DNA of 64,000 bases from Ceratopteris richardii (taxonomy: Eukaryota > Streptophyta > Polypodiopsida > Polypodiales > Pteridaceae). The notes under the pieces are model-generated. The model was given only the letters and a program-made list of their open reading frames with translations. It had not been told where the DNA came from and made no database searches. Of this stretch, positions 1 to 11,741 are shown piece by piece. Positions within the stretch are counted from its first letter, which is position 1, and each line of letters begins with the position of its first letter. The stretch is from assembly GCA_020310875.1 (NCBI GenBank), contig CM035437.1:54858156-54922155 (forward strand), read 5' to 3'. The position numbers and the translations under genes are program-made.

Positions 1-678
1 CACCAAAATGTACAGGATTATGCCACTCTATTTTGAACTCATTTACGGCAGCTACCACCAGCACATGCGAATTTACCGGACGATGTTATTACTCAGTGGT
101 TCATCAACGGATTAAAGCCCCAACTGAAACAGATCATGATCATACGGTGTGTGGGTGGAATCACTTTGGATGCCGTCATCGCTATGGCATTACAATTAGA
201 AAACAAAGTGGGTGGATTCACCAAAGATATAGAGTAGTTGAAAGCATCCAAGCAATCCAACAAGGATCCTTTGAGACAGATATACTGTACCAAATGCAAA
301 AATCCAAGGCACGACAGCTCAACATGCACACTGAATCAACTGTATTGTGCCATTTGCCATGCAACAGAACACACCACAGAGACTTGCTTGTGTAATGCAA
401 AAATACAGAACAGAGCAGCTGTTAATGCCATTATTCAAGAACAAGGGCAACCGGCCAGCCATTATGTACCACCACAGATGAGGAATACCCCATACCAGGG
501 ATACAGGACTTATCAAGGAGGACGGTCAAATAATTTTGGACAAGCCCGGTGGAATGCAGGTCCATCAGGAGAAGGCACATCTCCTCCACCCCCTAAATGT
601 CATTTTTGTGGCGAAATTGGGCATATTCGAAGGTTCTGTAAAGATGCGGCCGAGTACAATAAAAAGAAAAAGGAATGA
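1..678 (+). pseudogene. gag C-terminal half with three zinc knuckles (Family II)
   Basis: Frame 1 reads as Gag from the first base. In-frame stops lie near 34 and 235, the latter just before the knuckles. Three CX2CX4HX4C zinc knuckles follow, at about 286-327, 346-387 and 598-639 (CTKC.., CAIC.., CHFC..). Gag forms the virus-like particle and the knuckles bind the element RNA. Element B encodes the same protein with the same three knuckles at 49274-50227 on the other strand. Three knuckles is more than the one or two usual in gypsy Gag. The frame ends in a lysine-rich tail at 678. Confidence 0.85.
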
Positions 679-699
679 CAACATCCAATGGTGAATATG

Positions 700-1795
700 G
701 TGTATATTTCGGCAGTAGACACGCAAGTAGCAGTGGTCCAAACACGCTCCGAAAAACAATTACAGCCAGCTGTAGAGATTTTTGAATCGGGAATTCGTGA
801 ACAATAGAAGACGTTTACAAAAGCAAGCAAGTGGGCTACACAGGAACAAGCTATTTTTCCTGATCCAGTTCCAGTGATGCAGCAAAGCATACCGTCGGAA
901 GTACCAGCAGGGCAAAATTTGGCTCACATAGTACTGGAGTCCATATCGGAGTCCCTACCAAAGACCGAACCAGAAACAACCAAAATAGATTCGGTGTGGG
1001 ATGTTCTGTCTAAGGCATCAATTACATTGCCCTTGGGTCAACTATTGGCTTTGGTTCCTAGAGTGCGTCAACAGTTCCAAGAGTAGGTCAGTCCAAGATC
1101 CTCGAATGCTCCCGCAACAGCCACAATCCAACCGGAATTGGACCCAATGGTGGACCATACAGTACCCCAGATTACAGTATGGTACAAAAACCATAAAATT
1201 ACACTAAGTCTTAATTGATGGCGGATCTGGGGTAAACATAGCAACACTAGCACTTTGCAAACGGATGGGGTGGATGCAAATTGAACCTGTTCAATTCCTT
1301 GTACGTATGGTTGATCAATCTCGAGTCCATCCGGTGGGCTTGGTGCGGGATATTTCGATCACTCTACAAGGGGCCGTCTTTAAAATGACCTTCGTTGTGC
1401 TGGACTTACCAAAATCTAGCCTGGACTATAATCAGCTCTTTGGACGTCCTTGGCTAAAACAAGCTAAGGTAGTGCAAGACTGGTCAGCACATGAATTAGT
1501 TTTTAAAAATAACCACTGGAAATATGTCATTCCACTAGATGATATGAAACTTTGTGACTCACATGCACGACCATATTTGGCGGAGCCTGTACACATGTTG
1601 GATGGTCTCTCTGATGATGAAGAGGAAGCTTTTCTTATAGCCAACAAGGATCTGATGGCACTTGGCCCGATAGATTTACAAACAGTGGCGGATAACTGGA
1701 GTCCGACAGTCTGCATGGTGGTGCCACTTACCGGTAAGCATGAGTTGGGTACAGAACAGACCTTGGATGAGATGATACTCCAACAATTACTCTAG
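700..1795 (+). pseudogene. Gag-protease linker and aspartic protease (Family II)
   Basis: The linker (about 700-1085) includes the stretch SKASITLPLGQLLALVPRVR that is also present in Element B. After a frame change, the protease shows L-I-D-G-G-S-G at about 1211-1231 and the downstream LFGRPWLKQ motif at about 1437-1463, which matches the hydrophobic ILG region of retropepsins. The active-site triplet reads D-G-G rather than D-S/T-G; Element B has the same residues, so this is a family trait, not a local mutation. A protease of this kind would cut the Gag-Pol polyprotein. Frameshifts and stops make this copy non-functional. Confidence 0.8.
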
Positions 1796-1929
1796 TCAAG
1801 AGATGATTTGGAAATGCCCCGGCAGTTCTATGTTACGGAAGATTAGCTGATCACGAGCAACTTAGGTGACCAAACCAACCGACGACCAGTAAAAATAAAG
1901 GCAGGACTATCCGAGACTTTCTAGGAGCA

Positions 1930-2700
1930 CCTGTTGTAGCTGCTACGAGAGTTCGCTGATGTGTTTGCATGGGATTACAGGGACATGAAGGGGTTGGACC
2001 CGTGGATTTATCAACACAGAGTGGTGCTGAAACTGGACGCGAGACCTATCAAACAACCCAGTTACAGGATGAATCCTAATTATGTGGCACAACTTAAAGC
2101 CAAACTTGATCGATTGTTGAAGGTGGGATTTATTGTGCCTATCGAGCATGCAGAATGGATTTCTCCTATTGTCATAGTTCCTAAGAAGAATAAGCAATTA
2201 CGGATATGTGTAGACTACCGAAAACTAAATGCAGCTACCATACCTGATCCATTCCCTCTGCTTTGGCAGGCCGAGAGATGTACTCCTTTTTAGATGGATA
2301 TAGTGGATATAACCAAGTCCGAATGGTAGAACAGGATATTGGGACGAGGTTTCACTTTCCATGTAGACCATGCCGCATTGGTGTACCTTGTGCGCCAACA
2401 GCATCTGGGAGGCCGATTAGCCCGCTGGGTATTGTTGCTTCAAGAGTTTGACTATTCTGTAGTACATCGCCCAAGGTCAGCACATGCGCTTGCTGACTTC
2501 CTCTCTCGGTTGGATTCTGGTGAACCGCCGACAGGAGTTGCTGATACAACACCCGCTATTTATGCAGCAGAGACGATACCGGATGATCAGCTGGAATTGC
2601 TGATACCCTCTTCTTACTACGACACTTTGCTTTTGTTCTTGACCAGTTGCTGTCCATCTAGCCCGACCTCTTTTAGCTGCTCGACGAAGATTAGCCATGT
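1930..2700 (+). pseudogene. Reverse transcriptase / RNase H remnant with internal deletion (Family II)
   Basis: The N-terminal RT runs from FAWDYRDMKGLD (about 1963) through the SPIVIVPKKN and CVDYRKLNA motifs to SFLDGYSGYNQVRM (about 2330). The sequence then jumps into the RNase H end (FHVDHAALVYLVRQQHLGGR, from about 2349) and the connection to integrase. Compared with Element B, the YLDD catalytic loop and most of RNase H are missing. There is also a small deletion at about 2262 next to PFPLL. The polymerase is therefore inactive. Confidence 0.85.
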
Positions 2701-2741
2701 ATAGTCGATGATTTTGACTAACTGTCGAGCAGTTATATTAT

Positions 2742-3850
2742 ATGGATCACTCGGGCGTGTTGCTCAGATGTGTTCCCCCCCATGAAATTGCTTCCGTAAT
2801 TACAATGGCTCATTCTACCCCAACTGGAGGTCATTTTGCAGTTGACCTGACACACTGGAAGATCCTACAGAGTGGTTTATGGTGGCCTACGATGTACCGT
2901 GATGTAACCCAGTACGTGCGGTAGTGTGATGCATGTCAACGTTCAAGTCAGCCCTTACAGCGCCACCTCTTTCCACTCCAACCAGTTATGCCTCTTGAAC
3001 CTTTTCAGAAATGGGGTTTGCATTTTATTGGCCCCATTACTCCTCCTGCGACGGTTACCAGCAATCGATACATTCTGACATGCACGGATTATGCGACTCA
3101 ATGGGCCGAAGCTTGGGCTCTTCGGTCAGCTACAGCTGTTGCGGTAGCTAAATGTTTGATGAAGGATATTTTTCCACGCTATGGGTTACCCTTGGAGATA
3201 GTAACTGATCAAGGTACACACTTTGCAAATACATTAATGCAGGTGCTTACTCAAACCTTCCAGATTGTGCATAAGTTCAGTTCACCCTACTATCCACGAG
3301 CAAATGGACTCGTTGAAAGCACCAACAAATCTTTGTTGAACATCTTAAAGAAACTGGTATTAGATTGTCCAGAGAGATGGGATGAATTTATCCCTGTTGT
3401 ACTATGGGCTTATCGTACCACATACAAACTGGCGATCGGAACCACTCCTTTTAAGTTGGCGTATGGATTGGAAGTGATTGCTCCTATGGAACTGGTGGTT
3501 CCCAATCTACGTGTGGCCCTTGAACGGAAGCTATTATCGGAAGAATCTTTTCCCTTTTGATTGGGGGCTTTATGGACTCTGGATGAACAATGTCTGGAGA
3601 GTTTCCTGGTACTGTAGGAAGTGCAACTGAGACAAGCCAAAACCCATGATCATTTCCTCAAATCTCCCGTGTTTACGGTAAACCAATTAGTCCTCTTCTA
3701 TAATGCTAAGTCTAATAGATCCGCCAAAAAATTTAAACTGTGCTAGTTCATTCCATACCATATTGTTGAACAAGTGGGACCCGTAACTTTTCAGTTATCC
3801 ACCTTAATGGGTCACCTTCTCCCTAAAGTGATTAATGGTTCGAAGCTTTG
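2742..3850 (+). pseudogene. Integrase (Family II), catalytic Asp lost
   Basis: The zinc-binding part shows AHSTPTGGHF and, after an in-frame stop at about 2923, CDACQRS. The core shows WGLHFIGP (3012-3035), TDQGTHF (about 3207) and ANGLVESTNK (about 3300). The first residue of the D,D,E triad is H (codon CAT at 3021-3023), where Element B has D. This single change would abolish strand transfer. The rest of the frame is open to 3560, and a broken GPY/F-type C-terminal module follows to about 3850. Confidence 0.85.
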
Positions 3851-4217
3851 ACCCTATTATTCGCCGTCTACCACCTCATGAGGTGTCCTCGGTATTTTTA
3901 CTCCTTTTCACTTGCCACTCTTTTCCATCGACTTTCTTTTCTGATCTCTGTGTTTCGGGTGACCAACTGACCGTAATCCTTCTGTTTTCTTGTCTAACCA
4001 TGATTAATAGCTGCCTCTGTGTCATTGATTCTAATAATGCATGCATGTCGCCATTATGTCGGTATATTTCCAATACTGCATTATGATTAGCGTCTTTGCC
4101 GCCTGATTTTTCAAGTGTTTCTACTTAATCTTGTTCTTTCTGTTGTTAGTCACTATTGTGTCTTTGTGTGTTTGCGACCCTTGTGTGTTTTGTGTTTTTT
4201 CTTGTTTCTGAGTGTGC

Positions 4218-5523
4218 CATGGAAGCTCTTGCGAATGTCGTGACCTTTCATGTGGGTCTCACTCCGGATGTGAGTGAGTTCCTACGTGCTTGGGGACTCT
4301 TGGCCTTCGCTGAATTGAGGCTTGGCATTCAGTGGAGTGTCATCCCTTCTGTGCACAGATTATCTCTGCCATAGCCACCACGCCTACTATAGAGTAGTGC
4401 TGGCCATTAACATGCCTAAAACCCACGTGTCGTAGTTATGCTCAACACTGTCGCAGAGGTGTTCCGTCTCTCTCAAGAAGGGTTGGTCGATGGACTGCTT
4501 CTTCCGATGGCGACCATGAAAGAGCTTTTTCCCCAGCACTCATCTAATGATTTTTCCATACTTTGTCGTGCCAAACCAGAGCGCACTGCGCTGCAATTTC
4601 TCCTAACTGCCTTAAACCTGCAAAAATGCATGTATGGTATCTCCTGTCCTTTCTACTTGATGATTGATACTGCCTCACGTGAGGGGGTCAATTTCACGTC
4701 CTTTTTCTTCTGGCGCATTCACCGTGAATGCCTAGCAGTTACCAAACAACTATCCAAGCATGAGATGCCTCGTACCCGATTACCCCACCTCCTCACCCTT
4801 CTCCTTCCGGTGATACAAGTAGCGCAACCACCTCCAATGGATACCGTGATGTTACATGAGGAATCTACAAAAGACAGTTAACCGCAAAAGACAATATCAT
4901 TGCTCAACGGGACATCGAAATTGCAGAATTGAAGCAAGAAGTTGTAGATAAGAAGGATGCTATGACAACATTAGGCAATGAGCTCCATAGTACGAGGGAT
5001 GCACTTAGCATTTTAGAAGAGGCTTCGCAGTTGCTGGCGGCCAATGTACTTAAAGCTGAAGCTGAATTGCATAATGTCACTGAGCGGTTGTTCCAGAGAG
5101 ATCAAGAGTTTACTGCTGAGATTGCCAAGATCCTCCAGTTGAAGAAGGAACTTGCAGGTGTGCAAAAGGAGAGAGAAGAATTCTACAAAACAATGCAGTT
5201 TCAAGCTCAGGAACTTGAGAGAAGAGAAAAGCAATTGGGAGTTCAGGCAGACAGGCTCTCTCGTATTGATGCAGAGGTAGCTAACATAAAGCTACGCAGA
5301 GATGTTGCACTGGCCAATGAATTTTATTTACAGGAATCATTTTTGCAGATGTAGAGGGAGTTACTAATAAGCCAGGTCATCACTGCCAGTTCTGTTAGGA
5401 CTGATGCACAACTGATAGAACCTGCAATTTTGAAGGATATGTTAGATTCCCTAAAGCAGAAGATTATTCGTACCTTTAAATTAGCTCGAACTATGTATAT
5501 CCAGGGCATCATAGATGAACCTT
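4218..5523 (+). pseudogene. Extra ORF downstream of pol (Family II), broken
   Basis: This matches the extra ORF of Element B at 42817-44979: MEALAN...F at the start (4218), the RTALQFLLTALNLQK segment (about 4590), HECLAVTKQ (about 4726) and a long coiled coil rich in E, L, K, Q (about 4925-5340). The middle acidic/proline part is deleted. There is no signal peptide or membrane segment, so an envelope protein is unlikely. Extra ORFs after pol are known in Tat/Athila-type plant gypsy elements; their role is not established. Confidence 0.7.
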
Positions 5524-5545
5524 GATTGTGTACTTACCAATTTTG

Positions 5546-5556
5546 GGTTCGAGTCC
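5546..5556 (+). other. B-box-like motif upstream of the 3' LTR
   Basis: GGTTCGAGTCC fits the tRNA T-loop / Pol III B-box consensus exactly. It lies 14 bases before the LTR start, where a polypurine tract would be expected. The same motif is at the equivalent place in Element B (42789-42799, - strand). Confidence 0.4.
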
Positions 5557-5570
5557 ACCGTGCATGCCAG

Positions 5571-6061
5571 TGTAAGCCGCCGGAAAGGAACTCTTAATTT
5601 GTAATATACCCTGAAAATTCGCACGCATAAAGCGTGGCGCAACAGTTGTAACTCTTGACAAATTAATGAAAGAGTCACGTGAAGCAGAAGGCAGTGTGTC
5701 GCCAGACTGTTTGTTTGGGCGAGAGCCTGTAGTGGAACGTTGTTGCCAAAATCCTGTGTAAATCTGAGTCTTCGTTAATTCTGTTGATTAAGCTTAATAA
5801 TTATGTTAAGTCTTAATGAAGTATTAATTATTGACGGGTTAACGCGATAAGTGTAGAAGTTACACAGTGAGTTTGTGACAGTATTGAAGTATTCAGTAAA
5901 TATATTCTAACAGTTAATGTATGCAAGTCTGTAAGTGGATACACGAAATCTGTAGATTTGGGAAAATACAAACAGGGCCTCTATTGACAGACCCCTAACC
6001 ATCTCAACAACCCAGACTTGAATTAAACTTTAAACAGATAATACTTAATCCTGTTTTAACA
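5571..6061 (+). repeat. 3' LTR of Element 1
   Basis: It starts TGTAAGCCGCCGG, comparable to TGTTAGTCGGCCGCCGG in Element B, and ends TTTTAACA, comparable to GTTTAACA. Internal matches include a gggcctctat...gacagacccc stretch. It is about 490 bp against about 950 bp in Element B, so large internal deletions are likely. Confidence 0.7.
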
Positions 6062-6136
6062 CATGTGCATGTGCATGTGCATGTGCATGTGCATGTGCAT
6101 GTGCATGTGCATGTGCATGTGCATGAGCATGTGTGA
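6062..6136. repeat. (CATGTG)n microsatellite
   Basis: About twelve near-perfect copies of a hexamer, directly abutting the LTR end of Element 1. Confidence 0.97.
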
Positions 6137-6249
6137 GTATGTTATCTATGAAAACAAAACAATTCAAATGATATAGAAACAATGAAAATTGTACTTATAA
6201 TAATTAGCCATATATTATGCTCAATGAAGTTCTTCAATAACCTAAAATA

Positions 6250-6288
6250 AAGGGAGAGAGAGAGAGAGAGAAATCGAAAGAGAGGGGA

Positions 6289-6320
<32 letters not shown>
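6250..6320. repeat. (GA)n microsatellite
   Basis: Two GA runs separated by a short interruption, just left of copia A. The protein reading here is meaningless. Confidence 0.97.
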
Positions 6321-6323
<3 letters not shown>

Positions 6324-6340
6324 AGTTCATAAGCGCACGG

Positions 6341-7485
6341 TGTTGAAGATAAATGTGCAAGCTCATTTTCACATGAGTTATGTTTGGAAAAATTTATCAA
6401 ATTTAAAGGTAAAAGAAAAAATAAGTCTAGGATGAAAAATTCTAGTCAAAAGTCATGATGAATAAAAGATACAAGATCTAACTTGTAGTAAGTGGCATGT
6501 AGTGGGCAATCAAATGAAAGTGGTGAGTTAACAAGAAGGCACAAAATTATTCACATGCACATTGGCTATAAAAGTGGAGTGGGAGCATGTTCTCAATAGG
6601 GATAGAAAGAGTCAAGAGCCCCCAATAGTCGGATTTGATCTTAGAAGCCATTTTTTCATTTTGTCTTCTCATAGACTCTTTCGAGTCGCATGTCACTTTG
6701 TACATAGTCATGTTTTGAGGCTCATATCTCAATGTATAGATAACTATTTCTTTTTGTTTAAAAACTTGTTTGAAAGCTTATATTATGCACTTTATTTATC
6801 TTAAATATGTCCTTCAAATCTTCTATATTCTATGAGTTATAGTTTGAGAGTGAAGTCTAGTTCTTCAACATACTTGTGTGTACAAGGAGTCTATTTTGGT
6901 GAGTTGCATTTTATGAAAAAAAATTATCCAAATTATGTGATTTATAGCTTGTTGTAGATCTTGTACTGTTTAATTTCTTTCTCTCAAAACATCTTTTTCA
7001 AAGAATTTATTTTCTGTGATTCATCAGTCCGAAAGTGAAGTCTAGTTCTATAGCATACTTGTATGGATAGGTAGACTATTTAGGTCAGTTGAGTTTCCTT
7101 ACCAAAACATATTGAAATTACATGATTTTTAAGTTCTTGGAAGGCTTTCTTTTTTACTTTCTTTATCTCAAATATCTCCTTCAAAGGATCTATATTCTAT
7201 GAGTTATCAGTCTAAGAGTGAAGTCCAATTCTTCAACATACCTGTGTGGATAGGTAGTCTATTTTTGTTAGTTGAGTTTCTTGACCAAAACTTATCCAAA
7301 TTAAGTGATTTATATATTTTTGTAAATCTCTATTTGTCTAATTTGATAAACTAAATCCACATATCCATTTGAGCTTTGAATTGAGAGAAGCAAGCAATCT
7401 AAGGTGTAGCTATTTGTCCAAGTGTTGGACCTACAAGGGCTCACCACACGCTTCTTGTTGTGGATAGGAGAACTCGTTCTCCATA
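6341..7485 (+). repeat. 5' LTR of copia A
   Basis: Starts TGTTGAAGATAAATG as does the 3' LTR at 52922, and ends at CTCCATA against CTCCACA in the 3' LTR. It holds three tandem units of roughly 180 bp, each with a ...GTGAAGTC..TTCAACATAC core (near 6850, 7030 and 7210), which recur in the other LTR. Confidence 0.9.
6567..6574 (+). promoter_or_regulatory. TATA box in 5' LTR of copia A
   Basis: TATAAAAG about 225 bp into the LTR; the 3' LTR has TATAAAAT at the matching place (53139-53146). Confidence 0.6.
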
Positions 7486-7487
7486 GT

Positions 7488-7499
7488 TGGTATCAAATC
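7488..7499 (+). other. Primer-binding site of copia A
   Basis: TGGTATCAAATC starts two bases after the LTR end. It resembles the initiator tRNA-Met complement TGGTATCAGAGC with two changes. Confidence 0.75.
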
Positions 7500-7640
7500 A
7501 AAATTGGTGCTCTTCATAAAAAAATTTGGAGTTGAATCAAAGCAAAAGAGGAGCTGCAAAGCAAGGGGAGCTTCATAAATGCAACAGCAAAGGACTATAA
7601 AACTACTTGAGGTGATTCCCAAATTTTTTGATAGTCTTCA

Positions 7641-8515
7641 ATGGCTGAGTTGGGTCAACAAGTAGAGAAATTGGATAAGGATAACTATCCTGTGTGGAAA
7701 TTTAGAATGACCAAATATCTAATGGGCAAAGACTTGTGGGGTATTGTGAGCATAGATGATGCTCAACCTCAAATCAATCAAGCTATAGTCATCGAATCCA
7801 AAAGGAGGCAAGAAAAAGAATGGCAAGAGAGGAATAGGAGAGTCATGTTCCTCATTTCACAAGTCATTACAATTGCATGATAAGTCATATTCAGCATCTA
7901 GAAATATCCAAGGATGCTTGGGAAGCTCTTGAAAGGATGCATTCAACAAATACAAAGGCTAGGAAACTTCAACTCAAGAATGAGTTGAACAAAATCAAGA
8001 AAAGTTCGAGTCAACCCATAGCTGAATATACTTTGAAGATTAAGGAGCTAAGTGATGCTTTAGCTTCTATTGGCATAATAGTTGAAGATAAAGATCTTGT
8101 GTGCTCTACTATCGGATTGAGAGAATATGAAAGATGGAAGCTTTTTATAACTTCCATTAACTTGAAAGGTGAATATCTAGTTTTTGAATAACTAATCCCT
8201 CATCTTGTCACCGAAAAGCTTAACGTTGGTGGCTCCAAAGGAAAGGACAGCCACAACCAAATGTTATATGCCGGTCAAGGTAAAGGAAGTAACTCAAGAG
8301 GCTCAAGAGGAAAAGGAAGGGGTCACAAAAACTCCAACTACAATCAAAACAATTCAAAAGACAACATGGATCAAATCCCAACATACACGGAAGAGATCGA
8401 GGTAGAAGTAGAGGAAGAGGTTGAGGCTCCTAGAATTCTCAAAAAGGTATACCATGATATCATTATGGTAAAGCAGGACACTATGCTAGTGATTTTTGGT
8501 TGACAAATGGAAGAC
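7641..8515 (+). pseudogene. gag of copia A
   Basis: Copia-type Gag with the YPVWKFRM start and a WEALERMHSTNTKARKLQLKNEL core. It is split by a stop at about 7878 and by frame changes near 8190-8400. A Gly/Arg/Asn-rich RNA-binding stretch (about 8275-8400) leads to a ruined zinc knuckle: GKAGHYAS is intact (about 8468-8491), but the cysteine positions read stop, Y and F. The ATG at 7641 is the only sensible start after the PBS. Confidence 0.85.
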
Positions 8516-8634
8516 CAAATGGAGGCAATCAAAGGATTCAAAGCTACTATGCAAGCACCTCAAGTGAAGGAAGCAAAGACACGTTACTTGCAATGAGACA
8601 TGAATATAGAAGCTCTTCTGAAGATGACAAAATG

Positions 8635-9028
8635 GTACATTGATTCAGGCTTTAGTAACCATATGTCATGTCAAGGAAGTTTATTCACTACTCTATAGGT
8701 ACTAAGGGGAAAAGTATGTGTTGAACAAGGTGATGATACTCAACACACAATTGAACATATTGGAGATATAAGGCTCGGAGATACAAGTAGAGAAAAGATA
8801 CTATCTAATGTTCTTCATGTTTCTACAATTTCAAATAACTTGATTTCAGTAGGAAAAATGGTAGAGAAGGATTATCATGTCATATTGAATGAGAATGGGT
8901 GCTTCATAAAGAATCCAAAAGAAGGTTTCAAGGTCATTGCTCAAGGTAGAAGAGAGGAAGGATGTTCACTTTGGATGTCCAGCATCCACATGGAAAGGTC
9001 ATGTACATTCAATTTGGGAACAAGAAGA
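8635..9028 (+). pseudogene. Protease of copia A, left part
   Basis: W-Y-I-D-S-G-F-S-N-H-M matches the copia protease active site (D-S-G at about 8641). The later SNVLHVSTISNNLISVGKM segment is typical of this domain. It has an in-frame stop near 8697. The reading is cut at 9028 by copia 2 and resumes at 30741. Confidence 0.85.
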
Positions 9029-9259
9029 TGTTGGAGTTAGACATCTGCGCAAGCACGCGAACAGCACAAGAAAGAAGAAGATGCTTGGAGCACAACACAC
9101 AATACTAAATGTATTACCACTAGAATGTATGAAGATAAGTAGCCCGTTAGGGCAATAGGTGTATATACAAGCCGAGGGAAAAAAACCTCCTAAAGAGGGA
9201 AAAAAGTGCCCTGACAATCCTAGAGTGTTCACACACATCACTACCTAAATATATCAACA
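9029..9259 (-). repeat. 3' LTR of copia 2
   Basis: On the minus strand it runs TGTTGATATATTTAG... to ...TAACTCCAACA. The run of Gs just outside (plus strand cccccc at 9262-9267) is the polypurine tract. Confidence 0.93.
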
Positions 9260-9425
9260 AATCCCCCCTTGGAGTGATGCAGTGAACAAGGAGCTAGCAC
9301 TCATGTATAAGGAAGTGTCAAGCTATGTGGAATCAATCCACAAAAGGAAGTAGGCCCAAAGCTTTGCGGAAAGCTTCAAACTTCTCCCTAGATAGAGCCT
9401 TCGTAAAAAGGTCTGCAATGATCTC

Positions 9426-9866
9426 CTATGTGGGCACATATGCCAAGCTGATCTCCCCAGCGGAGAACCTCTCCCTGACATAATGATAATGCACCTCAAT
9501 GTGCTTAGTGCGAGCATGGAACACATGTTTCCTCGCAAATACCAATGCGCTCTGATTTTCAATGAAGATGGTGGTGACAGAAGACTGATCAACACCCAAA
9601 TCATCCATAAGGCGTCTGAGCCACACACACTCAACACTCACTGTGAAAGCTACCCTATACTCAGCCTCACAACTAGGAGTGGCCACAGTATGCTGCTTCT
9701 TGCTCAACCAAGATATACATGAGCTACCAAGCATGAAGCAAAAGCCATTGGTGGACATGTGAGTGTCATAGAAACCAACCCAATCACTGTCAGAAAAGTC
9801 ATGCAAATCTGGCGGTAGTGATCCCCCCTTGGGATAAAACAATCCAAGTAGTCGCGTACCACTCAA
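9426..9866 (-). pseudogene. RNase H domain of copia 2
   Basis: Copia RNase H with FSDSDWVGFYDT, SWLSKKQHTVATPSCEAEY and the closing KHIEVHYHYVRERF motif. An in-frame stop near 9424 cuts off the last part (KALSREKFEAF is still readable between 9340 and 9425). The sequence upstream towards the RT is also interrupted by stops. Confidence 0.88.
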
Positions 9867-10046
9867 GTAGCGAAAGATGCGCTTAACCGCCTACCAATGC
9901 TTGACACCTGGGCAATGCATAAACCTGCTCATCTATGAGACAACAAACTGAATATTTTGCTGAGTAATGCATAAGTAAATCAAGCATCCAACAGTTTGAT
10001 AATAGAGAACAACATCAAATGCATCTCCAACATCATGAAGACTCAA

Positions 10047-10607
10047 TCATAAACATGTCCCCATAGGAGTGGCAATAGGCTTATAGTTTTCAAGGCCAAA
10101 ACGCTGCAATAATATGTCAATATATCTCGTTTGACACAAAGCCATTCCACCATCAACTTGCATAAATTGAATGCCCAAATACTGATGCAAATGCCCCAAA
10201 TCAGACATCTCAAATGAGGCATGCAAATCAGCCTTAAAATCAGCAATATGCATGTCATGAAGACCAATGAGTAGCATGTCATCAACATACACCACAATGA
10301 TCAGAAGCACATCATTAGCACGCTTAACATATAAGGTGCTTTTAGTTGGACTATTCTCAAAACCATGTGCAATGAGATAGGCATGTATCTTTTCATACCA
10401 AGCACATGGTGCTTGCTTTAAACCATATAATGCCTTCTTTAACCTGCACACCTGGTTTTCATGCCCTTTTTGCACAAAGTCATGGGGCTGAAAAACATAC
10501 TCTTCTTCATGCAAGTCACCATTCAGAAATGTTGTTTTAATGTCCAATTGATGTACATTCCAACCATAATGAGCTTCACGTGCACAGATGCTACGAACAG
10601 TAGTCAT
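10047..10607 (-). pseudogene. Reverse transcriptase of copia 2
   Basis: Reads HQLDIKTTFLNGDLHEEEYV, LKKALYGLKQAPCAWY, VYVDDMLLIG (Y-V-D-D catalytic motif) and LGIQFMQVDGG, the diagnostic copia RT series. The frame is open for 186 codons and closes at 10047. Confidence 0.92.
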
Positions 10608-10652
10608 TCGGCAAGTAGGAGCAAAGGTTTCATCAAAATCAATGCCTCTTTC

Positions 10653-11740
10653 CTACACATAACCCTTTGCAACAAGCCTAGCTTTATACCTGTCAACTGT
10701 TCCATCAAGTTTACGCTTTATCTTGTATACCCACTTAGTGCCAATGGCCTTCTTCCCAGGAGGCAAGTCACATAAAGACCAAGTACCATTTTTCATGATA
10801 GCATCATATTCAGATTGCATTGCAGCCATCCAATGTTCAGAATTTTTTGCTTCATCAAATGATACAGGTTCAGTCTCATCACAGAGGCTAACATATGTCT
10901 CCTTAGTACATGAAAGCAATGGGTAAATCACATCTTCCACAAAAACAACATCACGGCTAACCAGAATGTGTCTAGTCTCTGGATGATACAGACGATAGCC
11001 TTTACTTTCAGAATTGTACCCAACAAAAATACATTTTACTCCTTTATCATCCAATTTTCTACGATGTTGTTCAGGCACTAATGCATATGCCAGACAATAA
11101 AAAACACACAGATGAGCAAGAGATGGCTTGTGGTCATGCCAAGCCTCATATGGAATGATAGACTGTAGTGCTTTATGGGGACACCTGTTCAGTACATATG
11201 CTGCACACATAACAACCTCAAGCCAGAAATTATGTGGTAAAGCCTGACTCTTGACCGTACACCTCACCATCTCCATGAGTGACCTATTCGTTCGTTCAAC
11301 AACTCCATTCTGTGTGTATATGGCATTGTTCACTGATGTTTTATCCCATGTTCAGCGAGAAATGCATTAAAGTCAGAAGACATATCCCCCCCCCCCCCCC
11401 CGATAAGAATGGAGGGTGCCCATTTTACATGCTGACAGATTTTCAGCCAAAACCAGAAACTGTTTGAAGCACATAAACACTTCGGACTTTGCCTTCAATG
11501 GTTATACCCATGCATGCCTGGAAAAATCATCGATGAAAGTGACGAAGTAAAGATAGTTCCCAAAAGAAGGTTTATGCATAAGACCACAGAAATCACTATG
11601 TACAAGCTGCAATTTTTGAGTAGCCCCAACTCAACCATCTTTTGGAAAGGAAGAATGCTTCATTTTGCCCAAAATACAGCCTTCACATACATGTTTATCG
11701 GGTGCCTCAAGTTTCGGCAAAGAGGACACCATTTCAGATT
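10653..11740 (-). pseudogene. Integrase and linker of copia 2
   Basis: The integrase C-terminal region reads NGVVERTNRSLMEMVRCTVKSQ and LNRCPHKAL. The linker that leads into RT follows (HWMAAMQSEYDAIMKNGTW, KWVYKIKRKLDGTVDRYKARLVAKGY). The core half at 11340-11740 is frame-shifted. It contains a 16-base cytosine run at 11386-11401, which probably arose by slippage. Confidence 0.85.
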
Positions 11741-11741
11741 T

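Larger units (their letters stand above)
1..6061 (+). mobile_element. Family II Ty3/gypsy element (Element 1), 5' end outside window, decayed
   Basis: Gag, protease, RT, RNase H, integrase, an extra coiled-coil ORF and a 3' LTR follow one another on the + strand. This is the same order and largely the same protein sequence as Element B at 41826-52085. The window opens inside gag, so the 5' LTR is not seen. The coding frame is broken by several frameshifts and stops. About 0.9 kb covering the RT catalytic loop and the start of RNase H is missing near 2340. The first integrase aspartate is replaced by histidine. It cannot move by itself. Family assignment is firm from direct comparison; the lineage within gypsy (Tat-like, because of the extra ORF) is inference. 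Confidence 0.9.

Noticed and set aside
3835..4160. Small ORFs between integrase and the extra ORF of Element 1
   Set aside because: They have no similarity to anything in Element B and lie in the non-coding gap between the two genes.
5541..5575. Possible tRNA gene because of the B-box sequence
   Set aside because: No A-box, anticodon arm or cloverleaf upstream in either Family II copy; only a T-loop-like stretch is present.
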